Of a stretch of DNA of 64,000 nt, positions 32,640 to 44,210 are shown piece after piece; positions within the stretch are counted from its first letter, which is position 1, and the number at the start of each line of letters is the position of its first letter. The notes under the pieces were generated by a model. The model saw only the letters and a program-made list of their open reading frames with translations, did no database searches and was not told the DNA's origin. The DNA lies in the NCBI RefSeq assembly GCF_907165205.1, contig NC_058196.1:12814501-12878500 (forward strand), in the 5' to 3' direction. The position numbers were made by a program, and so were the translations under genes. This DNA is from Coccinella septempunctata (Eukaryota; Arthropoda; Insecta; Coleoptera; Coccinellidae).

Positions 32640-34605
32640 AATTCTTCCTTTGTTCATTCTTTGTTAAACATCATTTTTCGACACTTCATCATTCCATGGA
32701 ATCTTGAAAAGACGTCTATACGTCCACATTTCATATGTGCCTACCTTTAAGGTCCAAGCCTCCAGTCCGTACAACAGAGTCGACCACACATAACACCTAA
32801 CATATCTCATAAGTAGTGTTAGGTTTAGATCTCTACATTTGAGAATTTTTTCATTATTCATGAAAGCACTGCGGGCCATCTCTATTTTCCACTCACGTGA
32901 TTTAGACGATTACACATTTCTTGAAGTTCGATAGCGTTGTTGGCAATCAGCACAGTATCATCTGCATACCTGATATTTGACACTCGCACACCATTCACTT
33001 TTACAACCATCTCTTTCCCTTCAAAGCTTTCATCAATTATAGCCTCTGAGTACAAATTGAACGGACACCTCTTTTAACATTTTCCGAAGTTATGTATCGT
33101 GTTCTGACATGTGCTGTTTGGCGCCAGCATAAATCTTCTATGCACCTGATATCCTTATTTGCTTATCATCTACCTCTGTACCAAAGACAAACACGTTGAT
33201 ACACTTTGTCTGTACTATTCAGTAACTGCAGTTTTCCATCATTAACCCGATCGAAAGCTTTCTCGTAATCGATGAAGCCGAAAAATACGTCCTTGTTGAC
33301 GTCACGGCAATTCTGTACCAGAACCTGAATTCCATAAAGTGCCTCTCGGGTGCCCACTGCAGATCTGAAACCAAACTGACTGGAACATATGTTTTGTTCG
33401 CATTTTTTATATAGTCTATTATGCAGTATCTTCAAGAATATCTTAAGAGTATGATTCATGAGGCATATTAATCTATGATCACCGCAACGGTTTGCATTGA
33501 ATTTCTTCGGGAGCGGTATGAACGTGGATCCCAGCCATTTGGGAAAACAACCGGTATCATATATTCTGTTAAATATTTTCTGCAACAATGTGATATTATC
33601 TCCATCGATCAATTTTCATATTTTCGCAGTTATACAATCAGGTCCAGCAGCTTTGTTGCTTTTAGATTCCATTATTGTTTTTCTTATCTCATCGACTTGA
33701 ATTGGAAGCCCAGATAAGTGCGAGCAGCAGTTTTGACGTTACGGCATCCTGTCATCAGAAAACAATGTATTTGTATTTTTTCCAAAGGTCTCTCCTACCT
33801 TCAGTCGCGGTGATGACTCCATTTGAATCATTTTTCAATACCGTTGCTGGTCTAGATCTATATACTCCAGCCGAATCTTTCAGATTTCTATTCTCTCCAT
33901 TTGTGTCATGCATCTGTTGTAATCCCTCAATTTCGTCACATTTCCATTCCAACTGCTTTCGTTTTGCCTTTCTTATCTCTTACCTGATGTGGAGATTAAC
34001 CCTTTTATATTCACTGTCATCCTTACTATTATATTTATGACGTTCTTCCATCAATGTTAGAATTTCATCCATTTCTTCTTCTTGGTCCGTTGATGGTAAA
34101 CTAGGATATATGTTGCCGTGTTTCTGATATGTTCCTCAAAGTTTTCATAAAGTTCATTTATTGGTTGTTCTATATTATTCATGATTTCTGTCAGATATTC
34201 ATTTATTTTTTATTACAGTTTTGTTCTTATTTCAGGGTCTTCTAGTTTTTTAACGTCTATTTTCTGCATTCTGTTGTTCGGTTTAGTGATCGCAAGTTTC
34301 AATCTCATATACATCGTAAGCAAGACATGGTCAGATAATTGACGGCTTTTTTCACCACTGAATCTTCGGTTTACTAATATGAAGTCAATCTGGTTGCGAA
34401 CTATATTATTGGTCCGATCTTGTGGTGATTTCCAGGTATACAGGCGTCTCGGTGGTAACGAGAACCATGTGTTGACTATTTTGAATTGTTCTTCTTGGCA
34501 AAACTGTATCAGTCGATCCCCTATACAATTTCTTTCTCCCAAGCTGAACCGTCTAGCCACTCCATCTTCTGTTTTCCCTTTGCCTATTTTTGCAGCGATT
34601 CGTAG
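32640..34605 (-). pseudogene. RTE-type endonuclease-reverse transcriptase remnant (inside host intron)
   Basis: On the minus strand: endonuclease C-terminus at 34,213-34,600 (LGERNCIGDRLIQFCQEEQF, RRLYTWKSPQDRTNNIVRNQ, IDFILVN), RT fingers/palm at 33,166-33,612 (FIDYEKAFDRV), an RYADDTVLIANN active site near 32,960 and the C-terminal LLYGLEAWTLK and EMWTYRRLFKIPW at 32,664-32,879. Frameshifts separate all pieces. The element is 5'-truncated next to a foldback MITE. It lies wholly in the 4.9-kb intron of the CH/filamin gene, in opposite orientation. Confidence 0.85.
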
Positions 34606-34608
34606 CTG

Positions 34609-34737
34609 TATTCGGGTTCGGCTTTTGGACAGTCCGAGAATGGTTCTAGAACTGCGCAGTGGATTTAATACTAGGGCGCAACAGTTTTGAGCAGTCCTAG
34701 AACAATTCTCGGACTCTCAGAAAGCCGAACCCGAATA
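34609..34737. mobile_element. Foldback MITE, about 125 bp, flanked by TA
   Basis: TTCGGGTTCGGCTTT at the left end is mirrored by AAAGCCGAACCCGAA at the right, and the match continues inward through the AGTCCGAGAAT and TTCTAG(A/G)ACTGC blocks. The two halves pair over most of their length. Both ends are flanked by TA (34,609-34,610 and 34,736-34,737), the duplication left by Tc1/mariner transposases. It has no coding capacity and is presumably mobilised in trans. Confidence 0.85.
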
Positions 34738-35149
34738 CATTGCGTATATTTTTTGTCAGTAGTGTTATCGATCAACCTAATAAGAAGAGTCTCATTCTAG
34801 GTCAGTCACTAAAAAATTTAATGAGTAGGTTTGAAGTCGAAACAACATCTTGTATATCAAAATTCTGGAATTTCATTCATAGCGGGAGTTGAATCTACAT
34901 ATTTCGAAAATCAGGTGGCACAAAATTTGAAAATATGAATTTTTTTCCCTAAATAGTAAGTTTCCAGCTCAAATCATCAACTTATTCTAATTGAAGAGAA
35001 ACAAAAAAAGAAGAAAAATGCTCCTTTTGGAATAAAATGTTTTATTTTTGACTAGAATAATGTTGCAACAAATCAACATTTCGCATTTCAAAGGTTTAAC
35101 GCCTTTAAATTTTTTTACAAGTGCAAGAATATGTATACTATTCGGATGT
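34738..35149. other. Intronic spacer, no feature recognised
   Basis: A+T-rich sequence between the MITE and the pentanucleotide tail of the next element. Confidence 0.5.
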
Positions 35150-35261
35150 AGAATAGAATAGAATAGAATAGAATAGAATAGAATAGAATAGAATAGAATA
35201 GAATAGAATAGAATAGAATAGAATAGAATAGAATAGAATAGAATAGAATAGAATAGAATAT
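35150..35261. repeat. (GAATA)22 pentanucleotide array
   Basis: About 22 uninterrupted GAATA units (TATTC on the minus strand). It abuts the 3' end of the minus-strand non-LTR copy, just past its AATAAA-containing end, and so is best read as that element's repeat tail. Confidence 0.95.
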
Positions 35262-36810
35262 AAAACTGTTTTATTTCCCAAATCATTTACAGTCACATGG
35301 CATACAAAAAAGAGGAAACAAGTCAAAATTACAAATGATAATATTAACAGTAGTACAACAATTTTTCGCAATGAATTTTGAATTCAGATATTGTGTAGGG
35401 CTCTCATTTATCTATAATCGAAAAAATTGATTTTTTGAAAATTCATTCATAGTCCTTATCATTCTCGGCACGGAGTTTAATAGTTTTATGATCATATATG
35501 ATGCTTTCTTCAGTCATTGAATATTTATGGACTGGAAAAAAAATGAATCATCATTCATCCTACGAGTGGCATTGGTATTTTTTTAAGGTGTTCAAAATAT
35601 CGTTTGTTTTTATGAAAAAACAATAATACCCTATATATGTACAAACCTACCATTGTAAGAATGTTATTCCTTCTGAAAACCTCCGACAGGTTTCCCTGAA
35701 TTTTATTTTGAACATCGTTCTTAGAACAAGCTTCTGAGTAACAAATACTTGTTTTGACGACGTTCTTCCTCCCCAAAAAATAATTATTCCGTGAGACATC
35801 AACGATGCGAAATAAACAAGTATCAAAGTTTTATCATCTACCTGGTTTCTTAGAGCTCTTTACATGTATACAGTAGAGTTCAACTTTCCCGACAGCAATT
35901 CACAATGTGTTGACCAGTTTAAACGACTTTCAATATATAGTCCTAATAGTTTTGTTTGTGAGTTTGTTTGGACTGTACATGAGCTGAATGAGATTCTGTC
36001 TGTCTGTCTGGGGGTGTCAATTTTGAGCGACTATTTGTGAAAAATAAAATATTTGTCTTTTCACCATTTAGAACTAGGCTGTCCTCAACACACCACCTCT
36101 CAACCATTAACATAGATCGTATTGAATTGAGATTACGAATACATTCTTATTACCTGACCTCACTATAATATTTGTGTCATCCGCATAAAGGTGCGTTTCT
36201 ATTATTGCCCCTGTTGTGGTGTCCACCTCGTTTGCAACAATTTCGTGGAAGATTCCAATAATGGGAAAATGTGTCATTATTTGTTGCACACAATCTTATC
36301 AAATCCTCAATATGTGATGGTTCAGAAACTGCCGATGATTCGAAAAGGAAGGTCATCGATGTACACCAAAAACAAATTTGGCCCCGCCAAGGTACCCTGT
36401 GGTTCCCCCCTAGTAATGGACCCCTCTGAAGACATGCTGCATCCATCTTGCTTTCTGTTACTGAGGTAACTCTCAAATAGTCTGAGTGGTATACCTCTTA
36501 TTCCGTGGTTTTCGAGTTTCGAAAGCAAGACCTCATGGTTCACACAATCGAAGGCCTTCGAGAGGTCCACGAAAAGTCCTGCAGACACTTCACCATTTTC
36601 AATGGAATGCATAATGCCCCGAAGAAACTCAAAAATTGTAGTTTCTTTTCCCCTGCCCTGAGTAAAACCATTTTGTCTCTCAGATAACACTTTAAACTTC
36701 CTGAAAAAGCTCATCATTCGATTCACTAAAATTTTCATCCTGTTTCTGAAATAGGATTCAATTTTGCATTGATCAAAACTTATCTTCATAATTTGCATAA
36801 TAATTTTCAA
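35262..36810 (-). mobile_element. Decayed, 5'-truncated CR1/Jockey-group element with pentanucleotide tail
   Basis: RT pieces lie on the minus strand at 36,322-36,810 (SERQNGF, FVDLSKAFDCVNHEVLLSKL), 36,107-36,289 (LYADDTNIIV) and 35,555-35,776 (RRNNILTMVGLYIY, FFHKNKRYF). The C-terminal piece resembles the element at 3,360-6,016, so the two are probably the same family. It lies in the CH/filamin intron. Frameshifts make it inactive, although the YADD box is kept. Confidence 0.82.
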
Positions 36811-36877
36811 AATAACAATAATCCAGAATACTAGCTTGACAGTTCACCAAAACAATGGTACAAGAGAAACTGAATTT

Positions 36878-36933
36878 GTTCAGACACAGAATATCGACCT
36901 TAAAAATTCCATAGCCTACTTAACGAATATTTT
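36878..36933. repeat. Dispersed repeat A, copy 2
   Basis: Matches 11,825-11,880 with a few substitutions (AATTCCATAGCCTACTT shared). Confidence 0.7.
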
Positions 36934-37136
36934 TGATCGCGCGTTATATAATGTGGCGGTACAAGCTGAGCGCCAAGAAAGACATTAAATATCAGCATTT
37001 GAAATTGCAAAGTGTACCGCAATATTTATAATACCCTTGATGAGAAATTCGGAAGCTTGTATAAATATTACATTTTCTTGATAGCCTCGATTGGATTTCT
37101 CACGGCTAGTTATCTGATTGAAAATTTTTCTTTCAG

Positions 37137-39510
37137 GTATTCAGCGAGTCGGACTTCGAAAAATTGCTCACTCCAAAAGAGGAAAGAAGATTTCTCCTCT
37201 ACCTTCAAGATCTTCAGCATGCGATTAAATCACATGGTGTTAGAGAAACAGCAGAAAAATTCACACATAAATACCTGGCAAAAGGTATGGGACTCCACAA
37301 TAGCGAGCAGCACCGGAAAACAATATTTTATGTTTATTCCAATAGCACAAATTCAAATTGTAGCAATGTCATGATCTACATCCGAGGTCCTTATGGTACA
37401 CAAGGTTCTGCTACTATACCTGCTTTTTACAATCGCAGGTCTGATTCGCTATTGAGCTCATTACATAGACATCCTAGGTCGATGGATAAGATAGTGTTCA
37501 AGAAAGAAGCAAGAAAGTCTTTTCTTATGTCTATCGCTTCTGATATATCGTCTTTGGTTAATCGAAAATCTGTGTCTAATGATATTCCCATCCTAGTGGA
37601 AATGGAAGCTGACAGAGCCAGAGTCAGTTACTTACCTCTAAACTCCGGCATTTACGAAATTAGTCTTATTACTAATGGTGAACTTCTTATCAATTCACCT
37701 TACGCTGTCAGCGTCAGTGAAAATAATTCAGGTACTAAGGAAACACTGGACGAAAATGAGAAACTCCAACAAGAGTTGCCTATGACGAGGAAGCGGAAGA
37801 TTGTAGCTAGGTTTATTGATTGCATTAACGAAAAAATTTTACTGGACCACGAAGGAAGTGACGCGTTATCCACGACAGATGAATCAGGATTCGGTAATCA
37901 AATGGAATCCACATTATCCGATGTATCAGTATCACCAGATGTGAAAGAAGAATTGATTTCAAATTTGAAAGATGACTCGAATGACGAGAGCGAGGACGAG
38001 AGTAATCAGATGAAATTTATAAAAACAGTAAAATTCGCTGATGATAACATTGAAGGGGTGGTACCCACTTTAAGCAAAACTGAACATATAGAGGCAGAAA
38101 AAAGCTTTTCTGAAGTTGGTTTGTGTGGTGTATTTTTGGGTAACTTGAAGTCGCCTAAGATTTTTGATTACTGTCATGTAGATTCCACAACACCAATTGA
38201 TTCCCTTGAAATTTATGATCACCTTCAAGCTACTGCAGAACCATCGACTATTCATGGTTTCGATCCTCCTCCACCGACCAATCCAGATAACTCTTCAAGC
38301 CCCCCGAAATCGAATCTTTCAGTGAAGACCTCCGATGATGACCAGCAAAACTTAGAAACTAATGCATCCAAAGAAGGCAACGACGTTTCAGCAAAATTCT
38401 CTGAAACTGAAGATCGTATGCAGAAACGCCCAACTTCCATCGTGACTCCTTTTCTGATAACTCCTAATTTGGTAGAGAAATCAAACTCTAAAAGCCAAGA
38501 AGACGAAAGAAACGATAATAATACAAAAATCGAAGTAACAAACGAAGTTGATTATCCCCATTATAATATAAACGAAATAGGAGATAAAAGAAAAAACAAT
38601 TACGTCGAACGGCTTAAAACTATTTTGATAAATAAATTCACAGAGTCAGAAAATACTAAAACAATAAAGAATTTAGTGAACTCAACCAACAAATTGAAAA
38701 GGATGAAAAAACTACATCATCAACAAGACCAAAATAACAATTCTTTTCATATCACAACCCTCAGAGCAACTTCCCCAATATGCACTGCTCATATTGTCCC
38801 AGAAGTAGAGAAAGCAAATAACGTAGAATATGAAACTGCCACAGTCTCCGAAAAAAGGAAACTTCTCACTAAGCAAACATGTGTATCACTTACGAGCTCG
38901 AACAACTCTTCATTTTCTGAAAAGGAAAATGAAGATGTTGCGAAAGAATCCGACGAAAACAAGTACAAGCTCAAACTCCTCAGCTTCATAGATACCATAA
39001 GAAACTCAACCAATTCAAGCTTAAGCCGAACTATATCCAATAGCAGTCCCAATATCTCAATTTCCAAAAGCTTCAACTCATTGGGAAGCTACTCTGAGGG
39101 TAGTATGAGAAGTAGGACGTCTTTTGTCGAAGCCAGGGAGTACTGGCTCAATTTATCTACCGAGAACTGCTCAATTGGTTCAATTAATCATCAAAAACCG
39201 AACATAACAACACCAAAGCAATTAGACAATTCAATAAAAACGTCCTGCGATAAATATAGATCTGCCGAAGATATAACATCATTTTCAAGAAGGAATTTCA
39301 GTAGGAGGCTGGCAAAATGTTCTTCTCTGAATGAAAGAGATTTCGAAGCCATCGATTTCATTAGTTTGGATGAACGCAAAAAAATGCTTCTTCAAGATCA
39401 ATATGAAACAGAAAAGATGGCAACAAGATACATCAACAGAAATATATTTTACAAAAAGAAATGCGGTGATATGAATAGAGAAACGGTAAATTTGGAGAAT
39501 ACAGATACAG
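37137..39510 (+). CDS. CH/filamin-domain protein, large central exon
   Basis: Acceptor TTTCTTTCAG at 37,136 and donor GTGAGT at 39,511. The exon begins VFSESDFEKLLTPKEERR, completing the CH domain begun at 31,958-32,205, then codes a filamin-type immunoglobulin-like repeat of about 100 residues (VMIYIRGPYGTQGSA, later RARVSYLPLNSGIYEISLI and INSPYAVSV, the usual 'Y-P--G-Y-I--I--SP--V' ending). The remaining roughly 590 residues are low-complexity: Ser/Glu/Asp-rich acidic stretches, a Pro-rich patch and Lys/Arg clusters. It ends in phase 1. Unspliced, it would stop at 39,552. I do not assign a symbol. A filamin- or jitterbug-related protein is the likely relative. Confidence 0.88.
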
Positions 39511-41679
39511 GTGAGTGTTTCAATTCAAATTCATGGTTCATCCAGATAAAATAAAGATATAAAAATATCCATCGATATACACGATGTTTTCGACACAGAA
39601 AAGCTAACCCTTTAAAATACCCATTCAAAGTCAGAAGCAACTAATGAAATTTCAACAAACTTATACACAATACTAGCTTTGAGTGGTCGCAATTTGTTTG
39701 ATAACTGCTTTTCACAATTCACCAGACTCTCCACAATATTTGCCCTGCACTCCCAAGATATGTCAAATCACCTTATCGACCCTTATTCCATTGAGATCGC
39801 GAAGAAGTTCTAAAGGCATTCTTTCTCTGTGATAAGAAAGAGGTCCAGGTCGACTGAAGTTTTTTTTTTCATTTTTCTTTGCTTCAACTCAGATATTCCG
39901 AAAAATAAACTTGAATATTGAAACTCGCAAATTCGGAGATTGAGGTCGGAAAATGTCGAGTTTTCAATCGGCATTTTCGATGTCAGGAATTTCCAGTTTG
40001 TTGTCGAAAATTTCAAATAAATAAAAAGTTGAAATTCGAGTTTGCTGAAAGAATTCTTTTCCGAACCGGCATCTCATTTTTACAATAAATATGCAGCATT
40101 TTTCATCAAATTCGCGACAAAAAGTAGGTAACGGGCGTTTTAACTGACGCGAAATTTCTGTGAAGCAGACTCTTCTTCATGCAATTAAATGGATCATTTT
40201 GATGAGTTTTACTTTCTTTTCCTTTCATTTAATTACGGATTATTTATCCCATCATTGAAATCGGAATATCGATTGCTGCCATAATTTTTAGGGAAATCTG
40301 GAATGGATAATGGAAGCGTTATTATTTTACCCAACTGCCTGCAATTTTTGAATTGTCAACCGAAATACTCTGCAGGCTTGATCTATTGACAGGAATCGAG
40401 GATGTGACATAGCGATCCATTATTGATTATCTCAAGCATTGAACTTCTAGGTCACAGACGCAAATATGGGAATGCCGTAGAAAATTGAACGAAATAAATG
40501 AAAGCAATAAGGTTCCTCTTTGTATGTCTGAGTTCCCGGTCGGTCGGGATTCAAAATAAACTTAGAGGTCAATACGATTGTCAAAAAGGGAGCACAAACG
40601 CCACTTCCTGGCGCAGAACCCTTCTGGGTTACCTAAAGCAAAAAGCGGCTATAAGAAAGTGTTTTCGGAGAAGAAGGAACCCGATAAAAAACACTTTGGT
40701 AGAATATTCCAGGAATGGGTCACTGCGAAAAGTTCCTTAGGAATCTTAAAGCTGTGCGGCTAGTTTCACACACACCGACCGTCGACACCGACGGTCGTCC
40801 AAATTCCAATTGTGAACCACGTGTGGGAACGGGACCTGGCACACGGTGAGCAACCGTCCAATACAGGGATGCAGTGGCGTACGTGACTAATTATACGTTT
40901 GTACAAACACGGATTGTTTACCATTGAACTCAAGAAAGAGTTCTTTGTGCAACTAGCCTTAGATCCAAAAATGCAAATTGTTTGGATCTCAGAAAGTTAT
41001 TTACGCCTAGTCACTAGCATTCTTATAGGACATTTCTGCTTCAGAATTCATAGGATGAGAATGGGTTTATGAAAAACTGACGAAAGTAGATTCAGTAGGA
41101 AAATGGAAAAAATTCCTGTTCTTCCTGTTCACTTGATCACATAGGTACTGCATCGCCATTGTAAATCAATGCGAAAGTATGCCTTGGACAAGAAAATATT
41201 AGATGGAACGAGAACTCACCCTCCTTGAAACCACCCAACTGATGAGGGGCACAATAGACCCCGCAATGAATTGATAAATCCATCAATTCATCTAAAAATT
41301 GTATTTGATACTTTCACAGCGAGGATCTGACCTTTTCACCCAATATTTCAGAAAACGCCAATCCAATAGAATTGAAAATGAACAATTGTGAGACTTGTGA
41401 GAAGTTTGGTCGAAATCGTATGAAAAACAAAAAGTTGTTAAGCAGAAATTCTTCACCAGAAGGCGCTCAAGTTTTGCAATCCTAGCAAAACGCAGTTTTA
41501 AGCCATTTTCTGTTTTTCAAATATGTTTTTCTATGAATAGCAGAAAAATAATAATCATATAATAGTGGAATAAACAATAAAAGCGCAAACGCCGCTGTTT
41601 TCAATTCATTCCTTTTTAATTTTTAAGTTTCTTCTTCTTGGCTTCAAGTTCTTCAACTCACATTAAACTTAATTTCCAG
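39511..41679 (+). other. Intron of the CH/filamin gene
   Basis: Bounded by GTGAGT and TTAATTTCCAG. It contains a small inverted-repeat element (40,758-40,958) and short frames without motifs. The frame 40,498-40,763 has no splice or domain support. Confidence 0.75.
40758..40958. mobile_element. Candidate 201-bp MITE with imperfect terminal inverted repeats
   Basis: The left end GGCTAGTTTCACA is mirrored at the right by TGTGCAACTAGCC (one mismatch). Inside, CGACCGTCG-ACAC-CGACGGTCG (40,777-40,798) is a perfect 9-bp hairpin. The sequence is GC-richer than the surrounding intron. No clear target duplication was found, so the family is not assigned. Confidence 0.55.
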
Positions 41680-42182
41680 AAAACTCAACTAACATTGCTG
41701 TACATGAAGAAGAATGCTCCAAGATCTCTGAGAATTCCCCAAACAATATGCAAATCAAATCATGCGAGTTGAAAACACTAACTCCATTCAAGACAGCATT
41801 TACATTCTTCAGGAACCTAGAGAAATCCAACTGCCACAAGTTACCCTTGAAAGCCAAACCCTTAATTAAGAGAAGATTCTCTTTGGACTGTATAGAGAAG
41901 AAAAGAGAAGTAACCAAACTTGGAGGGAGCTTACGAGTATCAAAAGTTTCAGATAAATTTCAGGTTTCTAAATTCTACTTCGACATCATGGAGAATAAGA
42001 GAGGTAGTTTCAAGGGTATACCAAATAGGGAGGCACTATTCAACTCTCTTGCATCTTTATCCGCCAAAACAAACGAAATATTGGATAACTCTAATGATCC
42101 TATTCAATACAATGTTTTTATGAGTAAGGCCAGAACAAGGAAGAGGAAGAGCCTTAAGTCTATTTTCAATATTCTTCATTGA
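41680..42182 (+). CDS. CH/filamin-domain protein, last exon
   Basis: Acceptor TTAATTTCCAG ends at 41,679. The two leading bases complete the phase-1 codon left by 39,510, giving a Glu and then NSTNIAVHEEECSKISENSP. The exon adds 167 further residues, basic and polar, with no known domain (LPLKAKPLIKRRFSLD, SKARTRKRKSLKSIFNILH) and ends with TGA at 42,180-42,182. The correct phase, intact frame and a downstream poly(A) signal support it as the 3' terminal exon. The C-terminal basic cluster could be a localisation signal (inference). Confidence 0.82.
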
Positions 42183-42206
42183 ATATTTTTGTCAATTTTT
42201 CAATTC

Positions 42207-42212
42207 ATTAAA
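42207..42212 (+). terminator. Poly(A) signal ATTAAA of the CH/filamin gene
   Basis: ATTAAA lies 25 nt after the stop codon, followed by a T-rich stretch. It is the likely 3' end of the transcript, with a very short 3' UTR. Confidence 0.55.
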
Positions 42213-42324
42213 GTTATATTTATTTATTGATAATTGATTTCATTTCATTAAGAATTGATTCTTGATTGCATCATAAGTTAAGAAAAATTGATCCAAAAAC
42301 AGAATTACGATTCCCCCTAACATG

Positions 42325-42640
42325 AGTTTGTTTCACGACACGTGCTTTGCCCTCACATAAGTAGAAAAAGATAAACTTAGATGCTACAACGTGATAGAGA
42401 AACACGTGCGATAGTTTAAATTATAAAATTCTGGTTGCATAGTTCAATTTTCATCAAGTATCGTCCTCATAATATATGAACAATTTTGAATTGATATGGC
42501 CGATATCATAAAAATCCTTAATAATTAAAAACAGATCATATTATTTTCACAAGAATGAGTTTTGAACTACGACACGTGTTTCGTTATCACAATAGCATCC
42601 ACAGTTGGGTGAAAATAAACTGAAATATTTTGGTAATGAA
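42325..42640. repeat. Pair of diverged direct repeats with CGACACGTG core
   Basis: A 'GAGTTTG--CACGACACGTGC/TTT' block at about 42,325 recurs at about 42,557, and both are followed by a stretch ending in AAACT. The arrangement suggests an old tandem duplication or a repeat-family fragment. Confidence 0.45.
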
Positions 42641-42704
42641 CGAGCAGATATTTCAGCAAGCATTTAAGAAGGGTTTATAACGTTTTTGTGGTTAGTTCAA
42701 AGAG

Positions 42705-43000
42705 AGAAAATGAATATCTCACGTCAGAAACCACTAATTTATATGGGGTTTTCGTTATAATTCAATTCAATGAGTTCGTCATCTTGGAAATACAGAAATG
42801 TTTTTATTCGTCTAACGGAAAAAATAAAGAATTTTTTTCATTGAAGAACAGATATTCATTTATGTTATTAACTTTCTGAGGTGAAATTATCTCTTCTATG
42901 AATTTCCACAATAAAAAAATTTCCCGAAAGATCTCGCCATTCGCTACAACGACGTTCGTTAAGTGCTGCCATATTTGCGACGAAAGTGGAAACTATTGTA
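42705..43000. repeat. Dispersed repeat C, copy 2
   Basis: Matches 28,620-28,920 through CAGAAACCACTAATTTATAT, CAATTCAATGAGTTCGT and GAAAGTGGAAACTATTGTA. The element type is unknown. Confidence 0.75.
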
Positions 43001-43096
43001 ATATTCGTAACATCTACTTATCGTTCAAGTGTCTCAAGAATGAGAAAAAGAGAATTATCTAAATGAGAGTGAAATATTTCATTATGCTTTGGTGGT

Positions 43097-43250
43097 TGTA
43101 CATCATCATCATCATCATCATTTGTTTATTCGTCTCAAATTTTTACAATAACAGGTTGACAGTATTATAAACAGACAAAAAGGACCACACAACGATTTAG
43201 AAACCGATGCACAGAATAACCTGTGTTGTGTGGACCATGGGTAGATGAAT
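43097..43250 (-). mobile_element. Probable 3'-end fragment of a non-LTR element with (ATG)n tail
   Basis: A CAT trinucleotide run at about 43,097-43,119 is followed (plus strand) by TTTGTTTATTCGTCTCAAAT. On the minus strand this reads as an AATAAA signal then an ATG-repeat tail. No coding sequence is left. Confidence 0.45.
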
Positions 43251-43629
43251 ATACTTAAATATAAACAAAAATTCACTTATTAAACTACATACACTTCCTT
43301 GTTAAAAAATATACTAAGAAAGAGATCAAACTCTTCAGAAAACCGCAAGCATGCTTACTCATAATGCAAAAATGCACCAAAAACGCAACAACAAAAAAAT
43401 TAAATGAAACGGAACGCGCGTCGAGTAGTTATTGAATGAATTATTCTAAATCATCAACAAATGTCCTCCTGCAGATACAAAGCTTCAACACATATTTTCA
43501 AAACCATTGTAGAGGTTCAAAACTTGCATCCAATTTCTTCACAAATAATTCAACTGAATCAGAAACATAAAACATGTACCTAATAAATGAGAAAAAAACG
43601 TAAGTCTCTAAGCTTCCAAGAACTTATAC

Positions 43630-43747
43630 CGAAGTTCTCCGCTAATTCAGTCCATGCACCTGATTTCACCCTTTTAGATTTCAATTTCCCGCTTATATCG
43701 TCAATGATATTTGACATTGCCCGATCCAAAGTTTGACATTGCAATAT
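43630..43747 (-). CDS. Candidate internal exon of an unidentified minus-strand gene
   Basis: On the minus strand, an acceptor TTGGTCTTAACAG is followed by a 118-nt open stretch reading LDRAMSNIIDDISGKLKSKR and SGAWTELAENF, then a donor GTATAAGT. The 'W-ELAE-FG' turn resembles death-domain helices, but this is a weak resemblance. Candidate flanking exons: 51,627-51,743 upstream, and a possible terminal exon just left of 43,560 (ELFVKKLDASFEPLQWF then stop). The copia element would sit in its intron. It could be chance. Confidence 0.3.
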
Positions 43748-44210
43748 CTGTTAAGACCAAAAACGTAATATTTAGCTCAAAGATTATAGAGTAGAAAGAT
43801 GGGAAACGAGGAGACTAAAGCGATGTGAGCACCATCTGTATGTCAAGCGTGTTTTAAAGAGGCTAGGAATGGTTAAAATATTAATTCGAGGGCCATTTAT
43901 ACAAATAAATGGAATTATGTAAGATTTCAGATCCCCATTTTGATCAAAGAGGTTTTGAATGTTTTGATTCTCGTACCGCTTTTTGTTTATCTTTCTCGTT
44001 TTGGTTGCTGATTATTGAATTTTTTTGTCTTATTTCTTGGTGAATACACCAAAATATTGTTCAAAAATTATTGAATAGTGAAGAACTGTGGATCAAATAA
44101 TAAAATTGATTTTCCGAGATTAAGTTTTTCACTCAACTAGGGAAAATGGAAGCGTAAGTATTAAAACTCGTAACATGTAAATAGGTCATTCATTTGTTTT
44201 ATGTTGTTTC

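Larger units (their letters stand above)
42183..43629. other. Non-coding stretch with repeats
   Basis: Holds the poly(A) region of the CH/filamin gene, two diverged direct copies of a GACACGTG-containing block (about 42,325 and 42,557), repeat C copy 2 (42,705-43,000) and a retroelement 3' end (43,097-43,250). The remainder is unremarkable. Confidence 0.6.

Noticed and set aside
35150..35261. Regular repeats considered as a CRISPR array or a centromeric satellite
   Set aside because: Pure 5-bp units with no spacers, attached to a non-LTR 3' end in a eukaryotic intron.
40498..40763. Two overlapping plus-strand frames in the second intron of the CH/filamin gene
   Set aside because: No ATG context, splice support or domain. 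They overlap the start of a small inverted-repeat element and are probably chance frames.
43630..43747. Calling the minus-strand exon candidate a death-domain gene
   Set aside because: Only one short helix-like motif fits; the resemblance is too weak to name a family.
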